From: Amycolatopsis camponoti
GTDB taxonomy: Bacteria > Actinomycetota > Actinomycetes > Mycobacteriales > Pseudonocardiaceae
Assembly: GCF_902497555.1 (NCBI RefSeq)
Contig: NZ_CABVGP010000002.1
Span: forward strand, 818,501-882,500
Length of the DNA: 64,000 nucleotides
Reading direction: 5' to 3'
Shown: piece after piece, positions 54,402 to 63,251 of the stretch
How positions within the stretch are numbered: position 1 is the first letter of the stretch
Layout of the letters: every line of letters begins with the position of its first letter
Notes under the pieces: generated by a model
Told to the model about the DNA's origin: nothing
The model's input: the letters and a program-made list of their open reading frames with translations, nothing else
Databases searched by the model: none
Made by a program: the position numbers and the translations under genes

Positions 54402-54698
54402 TCAGTGGAGAACGGCCACGGAAGCGGCAGTCACGGTCACGGCCAGCGACACGACGGCGGGCAGGACCGGGCTCATGGTGGCCGGCCGGCCGGTCCGCAG
54501 CACCCGTTCGCGCCGCACGGCCACGCCCGCTAGCAGGGCGGATGTCACGGCGGCGAGCAGCGCGGGCACCAAAGAGACACCCCAATGGCGCTGGGAGGCG
54601 GCGTGCAGGAGAAGTACGGTGCAGGCGGCGGAGGCGAGGGCGGTCCGCCGCCAGGCGAGCCCGGTGCGCTCGGCCTGCGCGCCGTCGGGCGTGGTCAC
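54402..54698 (-). CDS. Small DUF202-type membrane protein
   Basis: 98 residues from GTG 54698. It has three membrane segments, with ERTGLAWRRTALASAACTVLLLH at the start, the DUF202 (YidH-like) hallmark. The remainder continues in hydrophobic helices. Function unknown. A longer relative, DUF202 of the ERTFLAWLRT form, is encoded 310 bases upstream on the same strand. The two may be a pair encoding small inner-membrane partners. Confidence 0.75.
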   Translation of the reverse strand: MTTPDGAQAERTGLAWRRTALASAACTVLLLHAASQRHWGVSLVPALLAAVTSALLAGVAVRRERVLRTGRPATMSPVLPAVVSLAVTVTAASVAVLH

Positions 54699-55008
54699 GG
54701 GATTACCGGCAGGGCGATGACGGTACTTCTGACGTCGTGATAATCGCGAAGCAGCGGTATTCGGGGGACGTGGTGAGGCCCGGCGGCGTTGCGTCGAATG
54801 GCTGGAACGGCTTCCGGCGGGGTCCGGCGGCCGTGTTCGGACGGCCTAGCGCCGTGTGCGGTCCGTGGCGAAGCGTGCGGCTTCGGTGGGGCCGGGGCGG
54901 GCGCGAGCGGCGATCGTGAGTCGGCGGCCGGCGGTATTCGGTTGCTCCGGTCGCAGGGGAGCTGTGTGGTCCGGGTGGCCTGCCCGGCCCGGGACGTGTC
55001 CCGCTCGC
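54699..55008. other. Gene-free stretch between the two DUF202 genes
   Basis: No credible reading frame is seen in these 310 bases on either strand. The 11-mer gcggtattcgg occurs at about 54754 and 54931. I see no hairpin long enough to be a terminator. It probably holds the promoter of the shorter DUF202 gene. Confidence 0.5.
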
Positions 55009-55362
55009 TCACGACACCACCAGCAACACCGCCGCCGCCACGGTCAGGGCCAGCAGGCCGCCCGTCAGGGCCACGATCATCAAGCTTCGCGGCAGCGGCT
55101 CCCCGGCTCGCATCGCGATCTGCACCCGGCGCCACCGCGGGTAGGCCGTCGCGGCCAGCGCTGCCGCCAGGACCACGCACAGCCCGGCCAGCACCGCGCC
55201 GGCCGTGGCCGAGGCCGGGACCAGCTGGTGCACCGCCACCCCGCCCGCCAGCAACCCCAGCGCCGTCCGGAGCCACGCGAGGAACGTCCGCTCGTTGGCG
55301 AGCGTGAAGCGATAATCCGGTTCGGTGCCGCCCGTGTGGGGCTTGATGTCGTCCGAGGCCAC
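55009..55362 (-). CDS. DUF202 (YidH-like) membrane protein
   Basis: 117 residues from GTG 55362. The hallmark RFTLANERTFLAWLRTALGLLAGGVAV near residue 17 is followed by three membrane segments and a basic loop (YPRWRRVQIAMRAGEPLP). The family is found in most bacteria, is about this length, and has no established function. The start lies 11 bases after the GtrA-like gene, so the two are probably cotranscribed. The Shine-Dalgarno (ggaga) is unusually close to the GTG. Confidence 0.8.
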   Translation of the reverse strand: MASDDIKPHTGGTEPDYRFTLANERTFLAWLRTALGLLAGGVAVHQLVPASATAGAVLAGLCVVLAAALAATAYPRWRRVQIAMRAGEPLPRSLMIVALTGGLLALTVAAAVLLVVS

Positions 55363-55373
55363 GTCTCCAGACG

Positions 55374-55847
55374 CTAGCCGCTGTGCGCCGGCGTGGCCGC
55401 TCGGTGCGCGAACACCCACCAGCGCAGCACCGCGAACCGCACGAACCCGCCGACCAGGCTGGCCAGCAGCAGCGTGCCGGTCTCCTCCCACGACGTCGGC
55501 CGGTCGACGACGGCGTCGAGGATCGCCAGCACCGCCGAGCCGTACCCGGCGTAGAAGGCGAACGTCAGCAGGTCCTGCAGGTGCCGCTTCCCGGCGTTGC
55601 TGGGCCGCCCGGCGAAGGTGACGCGGCGGTGGAACTCCGTGTTCCCGATCGTCGTCAGCGCGATCGCGACCAGGTTCGCCACCTGGGAACCGAGCTCGTC
55701 GCGCAGCAGGAGGAACAGCGCCGCCTGCACGCCCGTTGTCACGACACCGGCCACGACGTACCACGCGGCGTGCGTGCCGAGCTCGTGGTGCCGCTCCGGG
55801 TCGGTGGCGAGCAGCCGGTGTCCCGGTGCGCACCTGGTGGTGGCCAT
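55374..55847 (-). CDS. GtrA-like membrane protein
   Basis: 157 residues with four membrane segments. YVVAGVVTTGVQAALFLLL at about 30 and NLVAIALTTIGNTEFHRRVTF at about 58 match the GtrA/DPMS family. These small proteins are thought to flip or present polyprenyl-linked sugars for glycosyltransferases in envelope modification. No glycosyltransferase gene is adjacent. A 16-base palindrome lies 20 bases upstream of the ATG. Confidence 0.82.
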   Translation of the reverse strand: MATTRCAPGHRLLATDPERHHELGTHAAWYVVAGVVTTGVQAALFLLLRDELGSQVANLVAIALTTIGNTEFHRRVTFAGRPSNAGKRHLQDLLTFAFYAGYGSAVLAILDAVVDRPTSWEETGTLLLASLVGGFVRFAVLRWWVFAHRAATPAHSG

Positions 55848-55866
55848 GATCCGAACCTACTCTGCG

Positions 55867-55882
55867 TTCACAAACTTGTGAA
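55867..55882. promoter_or_regulatory. Palindromic operator candidate
   Basis: ttcacaa-ac-ttgtgaa is a perfect inverted repeat with 7-base arms, between the divergent GtrA-like and DUF5709 genes. Regulators of the ArsR or Crp type bind sites of this general form; the one acting here is unknown. Confidence 0.5.
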
Positions 55883-55928
55883 TATGTTAAACCCGTTGAA
55901 GAAATGTGATCCCGGTGACACCGCCCGG

Positions 55929-55954
55929 GTTTGAAGTCCCCGACGCCCCGGGTA
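55929..55954 (+). promoter_or_regulatory. SigB-type general stress promoter
   Basis: gttt (55929-55932) and gggta (55950-55954) are spaced 17 bases apart, as in SigB/SigF-type promoters of actinobacteria. It lies about 30 bases before the GTG of the DUF5709 gene. Confidence 0.6.
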
Positions 55955-55982
55955 GGTCACCCGCGATGACGGGAGAGAACCA

Positions 55983-56378
55983 GTGAGTGAACCGGAGAGC
56001 TTGGAGCCCAGTGAAGCGCTGGACGAGGACGAGCTGCGCGTGGACCCCCTCGAAGCGGGCATCGACCCGCCCGAGCACTGGAGCGCCGCCGACCGCTTCG
56101 GCACCACGCCCAGAGAAGCGCGCGAAGGCGAGCCGATGGAGCAACGCCTCGCCGAAGAGGTTCCGGACACCGAGCCGGAGCCGGTCCCGGAGCGCCCGCT
56201 CGCGGTGACCCCGGCCGACCAGCTCGACGAGACCGTCGAAGACGCGCCGGCGGACTTCGAGCAGGTGACGCCGGACGACGAGGTCCCGCGCCGCCACGCC
56301 GACCCCGATCCGCGCGAACAAGCGGACTACGCGGGCGGGTCCGTGGCGGACGCCATCCGTGAGGCGCGGCAGGGCTGA
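55983..56378 (+). CDS. DUF5709-domain acidic protein
   Basis: 131 residues. It is rich in Glu, Asp and Pro, with a conserved core PLEAGIDPPEHWSAADRFGTTPREAREGEPMEQRLAEE (about 23-60) and RADPDPR-like and ADYAGGSVADAIREA ends. It has no membrane segment or cysteine and is probably largely unstructured. This family occurs in many actinobacteria with unknown function. The upstream SigB-type promoter suggests stress expression. Confidence 0.8.
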   Translation: MSEPESLEPSEALDEDELRVDPLEAGIDPPEHWSAADRFGTTPREAREGEPMEQRLAEEVPDTEPEPVPERPLAVTPADQLDETVEDAPADFEQVTPDDEVPRRHADPDPREQADYAGGSVADAIREARQG

Positions 56379-56462
56379 TCCGCTCAGACTGCGCGCCCGA
56401 ACGGACGCCCCTAGCGTGGGGCACCACAGTGCATCGGACCGCGACGAAGGGAAGGCCGAAAG

Positions 56463-56756
56463 ATGCTGACCGTGACCGAAGCCGCCGCCGAGGCGATCAC
56501 CGCGTTGACCAGCCAAGGGGAAGGTGAAGCCGGGCTCCGCCTGGCGGTCCAGAACGCCGACGGCGAAAGCGCCCAGCTGGCGCTGTCCGTCGCCCCCGAA
56601 CCCGCGGCGGGCGACAGCGTGCTGGGCGCCGAGGAAGGCCCGAAGGTCTTCCTGGAACCGCAGGCCGCGGCGTTGCTCGACGACAAGGTGCTCGACGTCC
56701 AAGAGGACGAAGCCGGCGGAGTCGCCTTCGCCGTGCTGCCGCAGCACACGAGCTGA
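56463..56756 (+). CDS. HesB/IscA-like protein lacking the cysteine ligands
   Basis: 97 residues. It has the Fe-S biosynthesis fold (LTVTEAAAEAITALTSQGEGEAGLRLAVQ, LEPQAAALLDDKVLDVQEDEAGGVAFAV) but no cysteine at all. Classical IscA and HesB use three cysteines to hold iron or a cluster. This cysteine-free form recurs in actinobacteria and is often mislabelled as an iron-sulfur assembly protein. It is unlikely to carry a cluster; its real role is unknown. Confidence 0.75.
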   Translation: MLTVTEAAAEAITALTSQGEGEAGLRLAVQNADGESAQLALSVAPEPAAGDSVLGAEEGPKVFLEPQAAALLDDKVLDVQEDEAGGVAFAVLPQHTS

Positions 56757-56762
56757 CCGCCG

Positions 56763-56800
56763 CGAACGGGCCTTTCGCAGCGCCGCGAGAGGTCCGTTCG
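56763..56800. terminator. Bidirectional terminator
   Basis: A 16-bp stem with two G-U pairs, whose outer arms are cgaacgggcct and aggtccgttcg, has a 6-base loop. It fills the gap between the HesB-like and glycerate kinase genes, which converge here. Confidence 0.8.
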
Positions 56801-57922
56801 TCAGCGGGGCCGCCAGCCGCGGACCAAATCCGCGGCGCGCTCCCGCAGCAGTTCCGCCGCGTGCGCCCGCGCGTGGTCCAGCGACGGCGCGTGGTCGATC
56901 AACGCGCTGCTCGCGACGACGCCGAGCCGGGCCAGCCCCGCGGCGTCGAGCTGGATCCGCCCGGCCAGCGCCATCAACGGCACCCCGCGCGGCCGCGCCC
57001 GGTCCGCGATCCCGGCCGGCGCCTTGCCGTTCAGGCTCTGCTCGTCGAGCGAACCCTCGCCGGTGATGACGAGATCGGCGCCCTCCAGGGCTTCGTCGAC
57101 GCCGGTCAGCCCGGCGATGAGGTCGAACCCGGATTCGACGGTCGCACCGAGGGCGATCGCACCGGCGGCGACCCCGCCACCGGCCCCCGCGCCCGGAATC
57201 CCCGAGACGTCCGGAGCGCCGCCCACCCGCAGCGCGTGCGCCCACCGGCCGAGCGCCTCGTCGAGCAGCCGCACCTCCGACGGCCCCGCGCCCTTCTGCG
57301 GCCCGAACACGGCCGCCGCGCCCGAGGCGCCCAGCAACGGGTTCGTGACGTCGGTGGCGACCGAGACACGCACGCCGTCGAGACGCTCCCGCACCGGCGT
57401 CAGCTCGGTCGACGCCACCCGCGAAAGCGTGCCGCCGCCGAGGCCGACCGGCGCGCCGAACGCGTCGAGCACGCCGGCGCCGAGCGCGCTGAGCATCCCG
57501 GCACCGCCGTCGGTGCTGGCCGTGCCGCCGACCGTCAGGACGAGCCGGCGAGCGCCGTGCACCAGCGCGTCGGCGAGCAGTTCCCCGACGCCCCAGGTGT
57601 GCGCGCTCAGCGCGGTTTCCGGGCTGGGCTCGACGAATTCGATCCCGCACGCCCGCGCCGATTCGACGTAGGCGGTGCCGTCGAGCACCGCGTAAGAAGC
57701 CTTGACCGCCTCCTCCAGCGGCCCGCGGACCGTCAACCGGACGATGCGCGCGCCCGCCGCTTCGAGGACGTCGAGGGTGCCTTCGCCGCCGTCGGCGACC
57801 GGGCAGGTGACGATCTCGGCGTCCGGCAAGGCGTCTCGCACACCGAGGGCGATCGCTTCCGCGGCCTCGACCGCGGTGAGACTGCCCTTGAACTTGTCGG
57901 GCGCGATGACGACACGGGTCAC
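56801..57922 (-). CDS. Glycerate kinase
   Basis: 373 residues from GTG 57922. It belongs to glycerate kinase type 1: VVIAPDKFKGSLTAVEAAEAI at the start, VADGGEGTLDVL (about 43), GGTASTDGGAGMLSALGA (about 128) and ITGEGSLDEQSLNGKAPAGIA (about 288). It phosphorylates glycerate to 2- or 3-phosphoglycerate. It overlaps the upstream reductase gene by four bases, and together they convert hydroxypyruvate or tartronate semialdehyde-type acids to phosphoglycerate. Confidence 0.93.
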   Translation of the reverse strand: MTRVVIAPDKFKGSLTAVEAAEAIALGVRDALPDAEIVTCPVADGGEGTLDVLEAAGARIVRLTVRGPLEEAVKASYAVLDGTAYVESARACGIEFVEPSPETALSAHTWGVGELLADALVHGARRLVLTVGGTASTDGGAGMLSALGAGVLDAFGAPVGLGGGTLSRVASTELTPVRERLDGVRVSVATDVTNPLLGASGAAAVFGPQKGAGPSEVRLLDEALGRWAHALRVGGAPDVSGIPGAGAGGGVAAGAIALGATVESGFDLIAGLTGVDEALEGADLVITGEGSLDEQSLNGKAPAGIADRARPRGVPLMALAGRIQLDAAGLARLGVVASSALIDHAPSLDHARAHAAELLRERAADLVRGWRPR

Positions 57923-58863
57923 GGCTTCACCTCCGTCAGCGGGGGACGCCCGGCGAGCACCGCCGCGACGTTGCGGGCCGCCAGCACGGCCATCGCGGTC
58001 CGGGTTTCGACCGTGGCCGACCCGAGGTGCGGGCTCAGCACGACGTCTTCGCGGCCGAGCAGCCGCGGTTCGACGTCGGGCTCCTTCTCGAACACGTCCA
58101 GCGCGGCGCCCGCGATCTCCCCGGCTTCGAGCGCGTCCGCCAGCGCGGCTTCGTCGACGACCGGGCCGCGCGTCGTGTTCACCAGGTACGCGCCGGGTTT
58201 CATGGCGCGCAACGCGGCCGCGTCGATGAGGTGCCGCGTCTCCGGCGTCAGCGGGCAGTGCAGCGAGACGACGTCCGAACGCGCCAGGAGCTCTTCGAAG
58301 GACACGTATTCCGCGTCGAAGTCCTGCTTCGACCGTCCTGAGTAGACGATCGACATCCCGAACGCCCGCGCGCGCCGGGCCATCGCCCGGCCGATCTGGC
58401 CGAGCCCGACGATGCCGAGCGTCTTGCCCTGCAGGCCCGAGCCGAGCAGGAAGCCGAGGTGGAACGACCACGGTGTGCGCGAACGCAGCAGCCGTTCCCC
58501 TTCGCCGATCCGCCGCGTGACGGCGAGCAGCAGGCCGAACGCGAGGTCGGCCGTGGCGTCGGTCAGCACCCCGGGCGTGTTCGTGACGACGACCCCGCGG
58601 GAGGCCAGCGCCGGGACGTCGACGTTGTCGTACCCGACGGCGACGTTCGCGACCACCTTCAACCCGGGCCCGGCGGCGTCGGCCAGCGCGCCGTCGAGCC
58701 GGTCGTGCAGCATCCCGACGACGGCCGAAGCGCCGGAGACGAACTCGTGCAGTTCGTCCGGCGCCAACGGCCGGTCGGCGGGCGACACCACCACGTCGCC
58801 CGCCTCGGCGAGGAGCTTCACCGCGTCGTCCGGAATCCATCGGGTCACCACGATCTTGGTCAC
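57919..58863 (-). CDS. D-2-hydroxyacid dehydrogenase (glyoxylate/hydroxypyruvate reductase type)
   Basis: 314 residues. Rossmann motif GIVGLGQIGRAMARRARAFG (about 148), catalytic Arg in TTRGPVVDEAAL, Glu in FEKEPDVEP and His in LSPHLGSAT. It reduces glyoxylate or hydroxypyruvate with NAD(P)H to glycolate or D-glycerate. The downstream glycerate kinase gene overlaps it by four bases, so D-glycerate is the likely product. It may connect with serine or glycine metabolism. Confidence 0.92.
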   Translation of the reverse strand: MTKIVVTRWIPDDAVKLLAEAGDVVVSPADRPLAPDELHEFVSGASAVVGMLHDRLDGALADAAGPGLKVVANVAVGYDNVDVPALASRGVVVTNTPGVLTDATADLAFGLLLAVTRRIGEGERLLRSRTPWSFHLGFLLGSGLQGKTLGIVGLGQIGRAMARRARAFGMSIVYSGRSKQDFDAEYVSFEELLARSDVVSLHCPLTPETRHLIDAAALRAMKPGAYLVNTTRGPVVDEAALADALEAGEIAGAALDVFEKEPDVEPRLLGREDVVLSPHLGSATVETRTAMAVLAARNVAAVLAGRPPLTEVKP

Positions 58864-58893
58864 CCCGACAGGCTAGTTCACCGCACCGACAGT

Positions 58894-59778
58894 TCAGCCC
58901 CGCTGAACGGCGTCGAGAACGATCTCCGACTGCGCGGCGGCCCCGGCGCCGTTGGGGTGGAAGGGGAACGCGAGCAGCAGCGGGTTGCTCGTGGAGATCG
59001 GGATCAGGCCCTCGACGTACCGCACAGTGGGCGCCTCGCACGCGTCGTGCCCGAGCGTGGGGGAGTAGGTGTCGACGAGTTCGACGCCGTTGTCCGCGGC
59101 CACGCGCGCGAGCATGGCGTTCATCGAGAGGAACTTCGCCTGCAGGTACGCGACGTCGCCATCGGCGATCGGGATGACCGGCCAGCAGCCCTTCCCGCTC
59201 GCGGGCAGCCCGGCGAGGTAGTTCACGAGCAGGATCCGCGCCTGCGGGGACCGCTCCTTGATCGCCTGCAGCGATGCCGCGATCTTCGGTTCCGTCGCCT
59301 TGACTGCGTTTTCCAGCTGGTCGACGCCGCCCGCGGTGAACTTCGCCTTGCACGTGCTCACCGGGAGGAGGGTGAGGCACTTGGTCACGGCGGAGGCGAG
59401 CCCGATGTCGTTGCCGCCGATCCCGACCGTGACCAGGTCCGTGGTCGCCGTGAGCCGGTCGAACTGCGGCGGGTTCGTCCCGCCCAGCGGCAGCTTCTGC
59501 GGCTGGGTGAAGTCCGTCGTCGTCGCGCCGCCGCAGCTCGCGTCCCGGAAGGTTTCGACGCCGAGCGCGCCGGCCACCTCGTGCGGGTAGTCCGAAGTGG
59601 ACTGTGCGCAGTCGAGCGGGGTGAACCGCGTGGTGGGCGGGAAGGTGACGAAGACGTCGGCGGTCCAGGAGTCACCGAGGGCGACGTACTCCCGGTAGGG
59701 CGTGCTCGCCGCCGCCGGGGCGGCGAAGGCAAGCGCGGCGAGAACGGGCACGAGCAGGACGGTCAGGCGCTTGCGCAT
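58894..59778 (-). CDS. Secreted SGNH/GDSL-family lipase or esterase
   Basis: 294 residues with a Sec signal peptide (MRKRLTVLLVPVLAALAFAAPAAAS). Catalytic blocks are GDSW (Ser near 37), Gly of the oxyanion hole, GIGGNDIG (about 120) and Asp/His in FPFHPNG near the C-terminus. Six cysteines suggest disulfides, as in Streptomyces GDSL lipases. It probably hydrolyses extracellular esters or phospholipids. It stands alone. Confidence 0.88.
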   Translation of the reverse strand: MRKRLTVLLVPVLAALAFAAPAAASTPYREYVALGDSWTADVFVTFPPTTRFTPLDCAQSTSDYPHEVAGALGVETFRDASCGGATTTDFTQPQKLPLGGTNPPQFDRLTATTDLVTVGIGGNDIGLASAVTKCLTLLPVSTCKAKFTAGGVDQLENAVKATEPKIAASLQAIKERSPQARILLVNYLAGLPASGKGCWPVIPIADGDVAYLQAKFLSMNAMLARVAADNGVELVDTYSPTLGHDACEAPTVRYVEGLIPISTSNPLLLAFPFHPNGAGAAAQSEIVLDAVQRG

Positions 59779-59884
59779 GCTGCCTCCGTTGGCAACTGAA
59801 GTGAAGGACTTTCACATTCGGCTCGTGTCCGGTGAAAAGTCAATCCACCTCACCCGTCCTGGTGACGCCGGTCGGCGTGGGTAT

Positions 59885-61975
59885 TCAGACCCTGCTCAGC
59901 CGCACGACGGCGCTCGCGTAGCCACTCCCCGGCAGGTCGACGTCGAGGCCGTGGCTCAGCAGCACCGCGCCGTCGTGGACGACGCCGCCCGAGTCGCGGT
60001 ACCGCGCGGACGGGTCGAGCCCCGCCAGCCGCGGCGGGGTGACCGGCCGCGCGAACTCCGCGGGCCGCCGCCAGAAGAACACGACCACGTCGTCGTCCAG
60101 GACGTACTGCACCGCGGTCAGCGCCGACTTCGCCGGGTCCGCCAGCCGGTACAGCTGGCCGTGCTGCACCACCGGCCGGATTTCCTTGTACAGCGCGACG
60201 AGCGACGCCGCCTCGTCGAGTTCGTCCGGGGACCACCGGGGCAGGTCGCCGCCCAGGCCGAGCACGCCCGCCATCGCGACGTGGAACCGGAAGCTCAGCG
60301 GCGCCTCGCGGCCCGTCGTCGGATTGGGGCTGTCGGTGACCCAGGCCGACATCGTGCCGGCCGGGTAGAGCTGGCCGTAGCCGTGCTGGATGGTGATCCG
60401 GTCGGCGGCGTCGGTGTTGTCCGACGCCCAGATCTCGTCGGTGCGCGCGAGGATCCCGAGGTCGGTGCGCCCGCCGCCGCCCGCGCAGCCCTGGATCCGC
60501 AGCGCGGGGTGGTCGGCGCGCAGCCGGTCCAGGATGGCGTGCACCGCGCGGACGTGCCCGACCCAGAGCCGTCCCGCGTCCTCGCCCGCCGCCGGCCACC
60601 CGGCCTCGGTGAACGCGCGGTTCATGTCCCACTTGAGGTAGTCGATCCCGTGCTCGCCGACCAGCCGGTCGAGCCACTTGTGCGCCCAGTCCGCGACGTC
60701 GGCACGTGCGAAGTTCAGCACGAGCTGGTTCCGCAGCGTGGTGCGCTCGCGATGAGCCATGTGCAGCACCCAGTCCGGGTGCGTGCGGTAGAGCTCGCTG
60801 TCCGGGTTGACCATCTCCGGCTCGACCCACAGCCCGAACTTCATCCCGTGCGCGTGGACGGCGTCGACCAAGGGGCGCAGCCCGGCCGGGAAGCGCTGTT
60901 CGTTGGCGGTCCAGTCGCCGAGGCCGGCGGTGTCGCCGGTGCGGGCGCCGAACCAGCCGTCGTCCATGACGAACAGCTCGGCTCCCAGGCGAGCCGCGGC
61001 GTCGGCGAGGGCCGTCTCGGTGGCTTCGTCGACGTCCCAGCCGGTCGCCTCCCAGGAGTTGTAGACGATCGGCCGCAGCTCCTCGGGGTGCGGCTGGACG
61101 AACTCGCGGACGTAGGCGTGCCACCGCCGGCTCGTGCCGCCGAAGCCGTCGGCCGCGTAGAGCCCGGCGAACACCGGCGTCTCCCAGGTTTCGCCGCGCA
61201 GCAGCCGCCAGCCGACGTGCTCGTGGCCGAACCCGCCGGTCCACGTGACGCGGCCGGTGTGCGTGTGCTCGACGGTGATCCGCCAGCTGCCGCTCCAGGC
61301 GAGTGCCGTCGACCAGACCTCGCCGGCTGTCTCGGTCGCGTCGCCGGCGTCGAGCATCACCCAGGGGTTGACCTGGTGGCTGGACACCCCGCGGCGGCTG
61401 GTCAGCGTGGTTTCGCCGACCGGCAGGGCTTCGCGCAGCACGCCGTACTCGGCGCTCCACGCGCCGGAGGTCCGGGTGAGCCGCGCGCCGTCGCGCCGGG
61501 GGAGCGTCCACGCCGCGGAATCCGTGCGCAGCAGGGAAATCGGTGCTTCACCGGTGTTGCGCACCGACGTCCAGCGTTCGACGACGTCGCCGCGGACGCG
61601 GTAGTGCAGCGAAAGTTCCAGCGGGTAGTGCCGATCCACGAGCCGCACGACCAGGGAGTCCTCGGTGCCGGTGTACCCGTCGTAGCGCCATTCGAGCGCC
61701 GACGTCCCGTCCTCGTAGCGCACGGCCAGCGCCGCGACGCCGAAGAACGCGCCGCCCTCGGCCGGCAGCTCCTGCCGCTCGTCGCCCGGCTCGTCGAAGC
61801 TGCTGTCGGCCGGGTTGCGGCGCGAGGCGACCTGCGTGGCCTGCGCCAACGTCAGCGGCGGGCCCCAGTGGACGTGGCGCGGCCGGTCGTCGGCGTCGAG
61901 GCGGAAGGCGTACGAGCTCTCGGGGGTGCGCAGCAGCCAGAGCCGGTGCGCGGGGTCGTGTTCGACGAGCGACAT
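59885..61975 (-). CDS. Alpha-galactosidase, glycoside hydrolase family 36
   Basis: 696 residues from ATG 61975 (an in-frame ATG at 61993 lies closer to the promoter). The N-terminal beta-sandwich (about 1-270) is followed by the catalytic barrel. The nucleophile Asp is in YLKWDMNR and the acid/base Asp in SDNTDAADR. LFVMDDGWFGAR and CAGGGGRTDLGIL line the active site. It has no signal peptide, so it acts on imported oligosaccharides such as melibiose or raffinose. Divergent from the ROK regulator. Confidence 0.93.
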   Translation of the reverse strand: MSLVEHDPAHRLWLLRTPESSYAFRLDADDRPRHVHWGPPLTLAQATQVASRRNPADSSFDEPGDERQELPAEGGAFFGVAALAVRYEDGTSALEWRYDGYTGTEDSLVVRLVDRHYPLELSLHYRVRGDVVERWTSVRNTGEAPISLLRTDSAAWTLPRRDGARLTRTSGAWSAEYGVLREALPVGETTLTSRRGVSSHQVNPWVMLDAGDATETAGEVWSTALAWSGSWRITVEHTHTGRVTWTGGFGHEHVGWRLLRGETWETPVFAGLYAADGFGGTSRRWHAYVREFVQPHPEELRPIVYNSWEATGWDVDEATETALADAAARLGAELFVMDDGWFGARTGDTAGLGDWTANEQRFPAGLRPLVDAVHAHGMKFGLWVEPEMVNPDSELYRTHPDWVLHMAHRERTTLRNQLVLNFARADVADWAHKWLDRLVGEHGIDYLKWDMNRAFTEAGWPAAGEDAGRLWVGHVRAVHAILDRLRADHPALRIQGCAGGGGRTDLGILARTDEIWASDNTDAADRITIQHGYGQLYPAGTMSAWVTDSPNPTTGREAPLSFRFHVAMAGVLGLGGDLPRWSPDELDEAASLVALYKEIRPVVQHGQLYRLADPAKSALTAVQYVLDDDVVVFFWRRPAEFARPVTPPRLAGLDPSARYRDSGGVVHDGAVLLSHGLDVDLPGSGYASAVVRLSRV

Positions 61976-62014
61976 GATCCCGAGCGTAGGCATGACCAGC
62001 CGAAAAATAAATTC

Positions 62015-62044
62015 TTGACGAAGTTAATTAATCCTGCCTACCCT
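62015..62044 (+). promoter_or_regulatory. Promoter of the ROK gene in an AT-rich divergent control region
   Basis: ttgacg (62015-62020) and taccct (62039-62044) are separated by 18 bases, and the ATG of the ROK gene starts 8 bases after the -10, so the transcript is probably leaderless. The spacer contains the palindrome ttaattaa (62024-62031), a candidate ROK operator. Confidence 0.6.
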
Positions 62045-62051
62045 TCCGGCC

Positions 62052-63242
62052 ATGCCTCGCAGTGCACCGGCAAGGGCGCCGATCACCAGTCCCGCGGCAG
62101 CGACCGTGTTCACCACGGTCCTGACCGAAGGGCCGGTTTCCCGCGTCGACGTCGCCCGCCGCACCGGTCTGTCCTCGGCCGCGGTCACCAAGGCGGCCCG
62201 GCCGTTCATCGAGGCCGGCTACCTCGAAGAGCTCGCCTCCGAAGGTCGCACGACGCCCGGCGCGGGGCGGCCCGCCAACCCCCTGGCCATCCGGCCCGAC
62301 CGCGAGTACTTCGTCGGCGTCAAGATCACCGGCGACGACCTCATCGGCGTCGTCACCGACCTGCGTGCCGACGTCCGCGCCAGCGCCCACCACGCGCTGA
62401 CGAGCCACGACGTCGAGCACGTCGTGCGGGCGCTGGCCGACCTCGTCGGCGAGCTGCTGGCCGGCCCGACCCCGGACGGCACCAGCAACCTCCGCGCCCG
62501 CGCCTATTGCCTGGGCGTCGCGGTCTCCGGCGACGTCGACCGCGCGTCCGGCGTCGTCCGGTACTCGCCGTTCCTCGGCTGGCGCGACGTGCCGCTGGCT
62601 TCCCTTTTGGAAGACGCCACCGGCCTCACCGTGACGCTGGAGAACGACGTCAAGGCGCTCGCTGTCGCCGAGCAGTGGTTCGGCGAAGGCGTCGGCGCGT
62701 CGTCGTTCGCGCTGGTCACGGTGGGTACGGGCATCGGCAGCGCGCTCGTGGTGAACGGCGACCTGGTCCGCGGCGCGCACGGGGTCGCGGGCGAGATCGG
62801 GCACGTCCCGGTCGCCGACGGCGGGCCGTCCTGCCACTGCGGCGGCCAGGGCTGCGTCGAGGCGATCGCGTCCACCGAAGCGATCCTGACCCGGGCCCGG
62901 CTCATCGCCGCGGAACCTGGCTTGACCATGGAAGACGCTGTGGCGCGCGCCCGCGGCGGTGACGAGCTGCTGCGGGACGTGTTCGCCGGGGCCGGGCACG
63001 CGATCGGGCTCGGCCTGGCCGCGCTGGTCAACCTGTTCGGCCCGGAGCGGGTGGTCGTCTCGGGGGAGGGCGTCGCGACCTACGACCTGTTCGAGGACCA
63101 GATCCGCCGGACCTTCGCGGTCCAGGCGTTCGGCAGCGCCGCCCGCTGCGGCCTGGTGATCCGGCCGCTGCCGTTCGAGGAATGGGCGCGGGGCGCGGCC
63201 GCCGTCGCCATCCAAAGTCTTTTCGTCGCCGAGAGCGTCTAA
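62052..63242 (+). CDS. ROK-family transcriptional regulator
   Basis: 396 residues. The N-terminal winged helix (VFTTVLTEGPVSRVDVARRTGLSSAAVTKAARPFIEAGYLEE, about 19-60) precedes the ROK sugar-binding fold. The ROK zinc motif is CHCGGQGCVEA (about 258-270) with GEIGH just before it; VTVGTGIGSALV is the phosphate-type loop. Such proteins repress sugar genes and release DNA when a sugar binds. It is likely to regulate the divergent alpha-galactosidase and the ABC transporter that starts 9 bases downstream. Confidence 0.9.
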   Translation: MPRSAPARAPITSPAAATVFTTVLTEGPVSRVDVARRTGLSSAAVTKAARPFIEAGYLEELASEGRTTPGAGRPANPLAIRPDREYFVGVKITGDDLIGVVTDLRADVRASAHHALTSHDVEHVVRALADLVGELLAGPTPDGTSNLRARAYCLGVAVSGDVDRASGVVRYSPFLGWRDVPLASLLEDATGLTVTLENDVKALAVAEQWFGEGVGASSFALVTVGTGIGSALVVNGDLVRGAHGVAGEIGHVPVADGGPSCHCGGQGCVEAIASTEAILTRARLIAAEPGLTMEDAVARARGGDELLRDVFAGAGHAIGLGLAALVNLFGPERVVVSGEGVATYDLFEDQIRRTFAVQAFGSAARCGLVIRPLPFEEWARGAAAVAIQSLFVAESV

Positions 63243-63251
63243 GGAGTCCCT

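Noticed and set aside
54080..54760. Shared gataatcgcgaa string near 54092 and 54739
   Set aside because: A single 12-base match in unrelated contexts, with no symmetry; may be chance.
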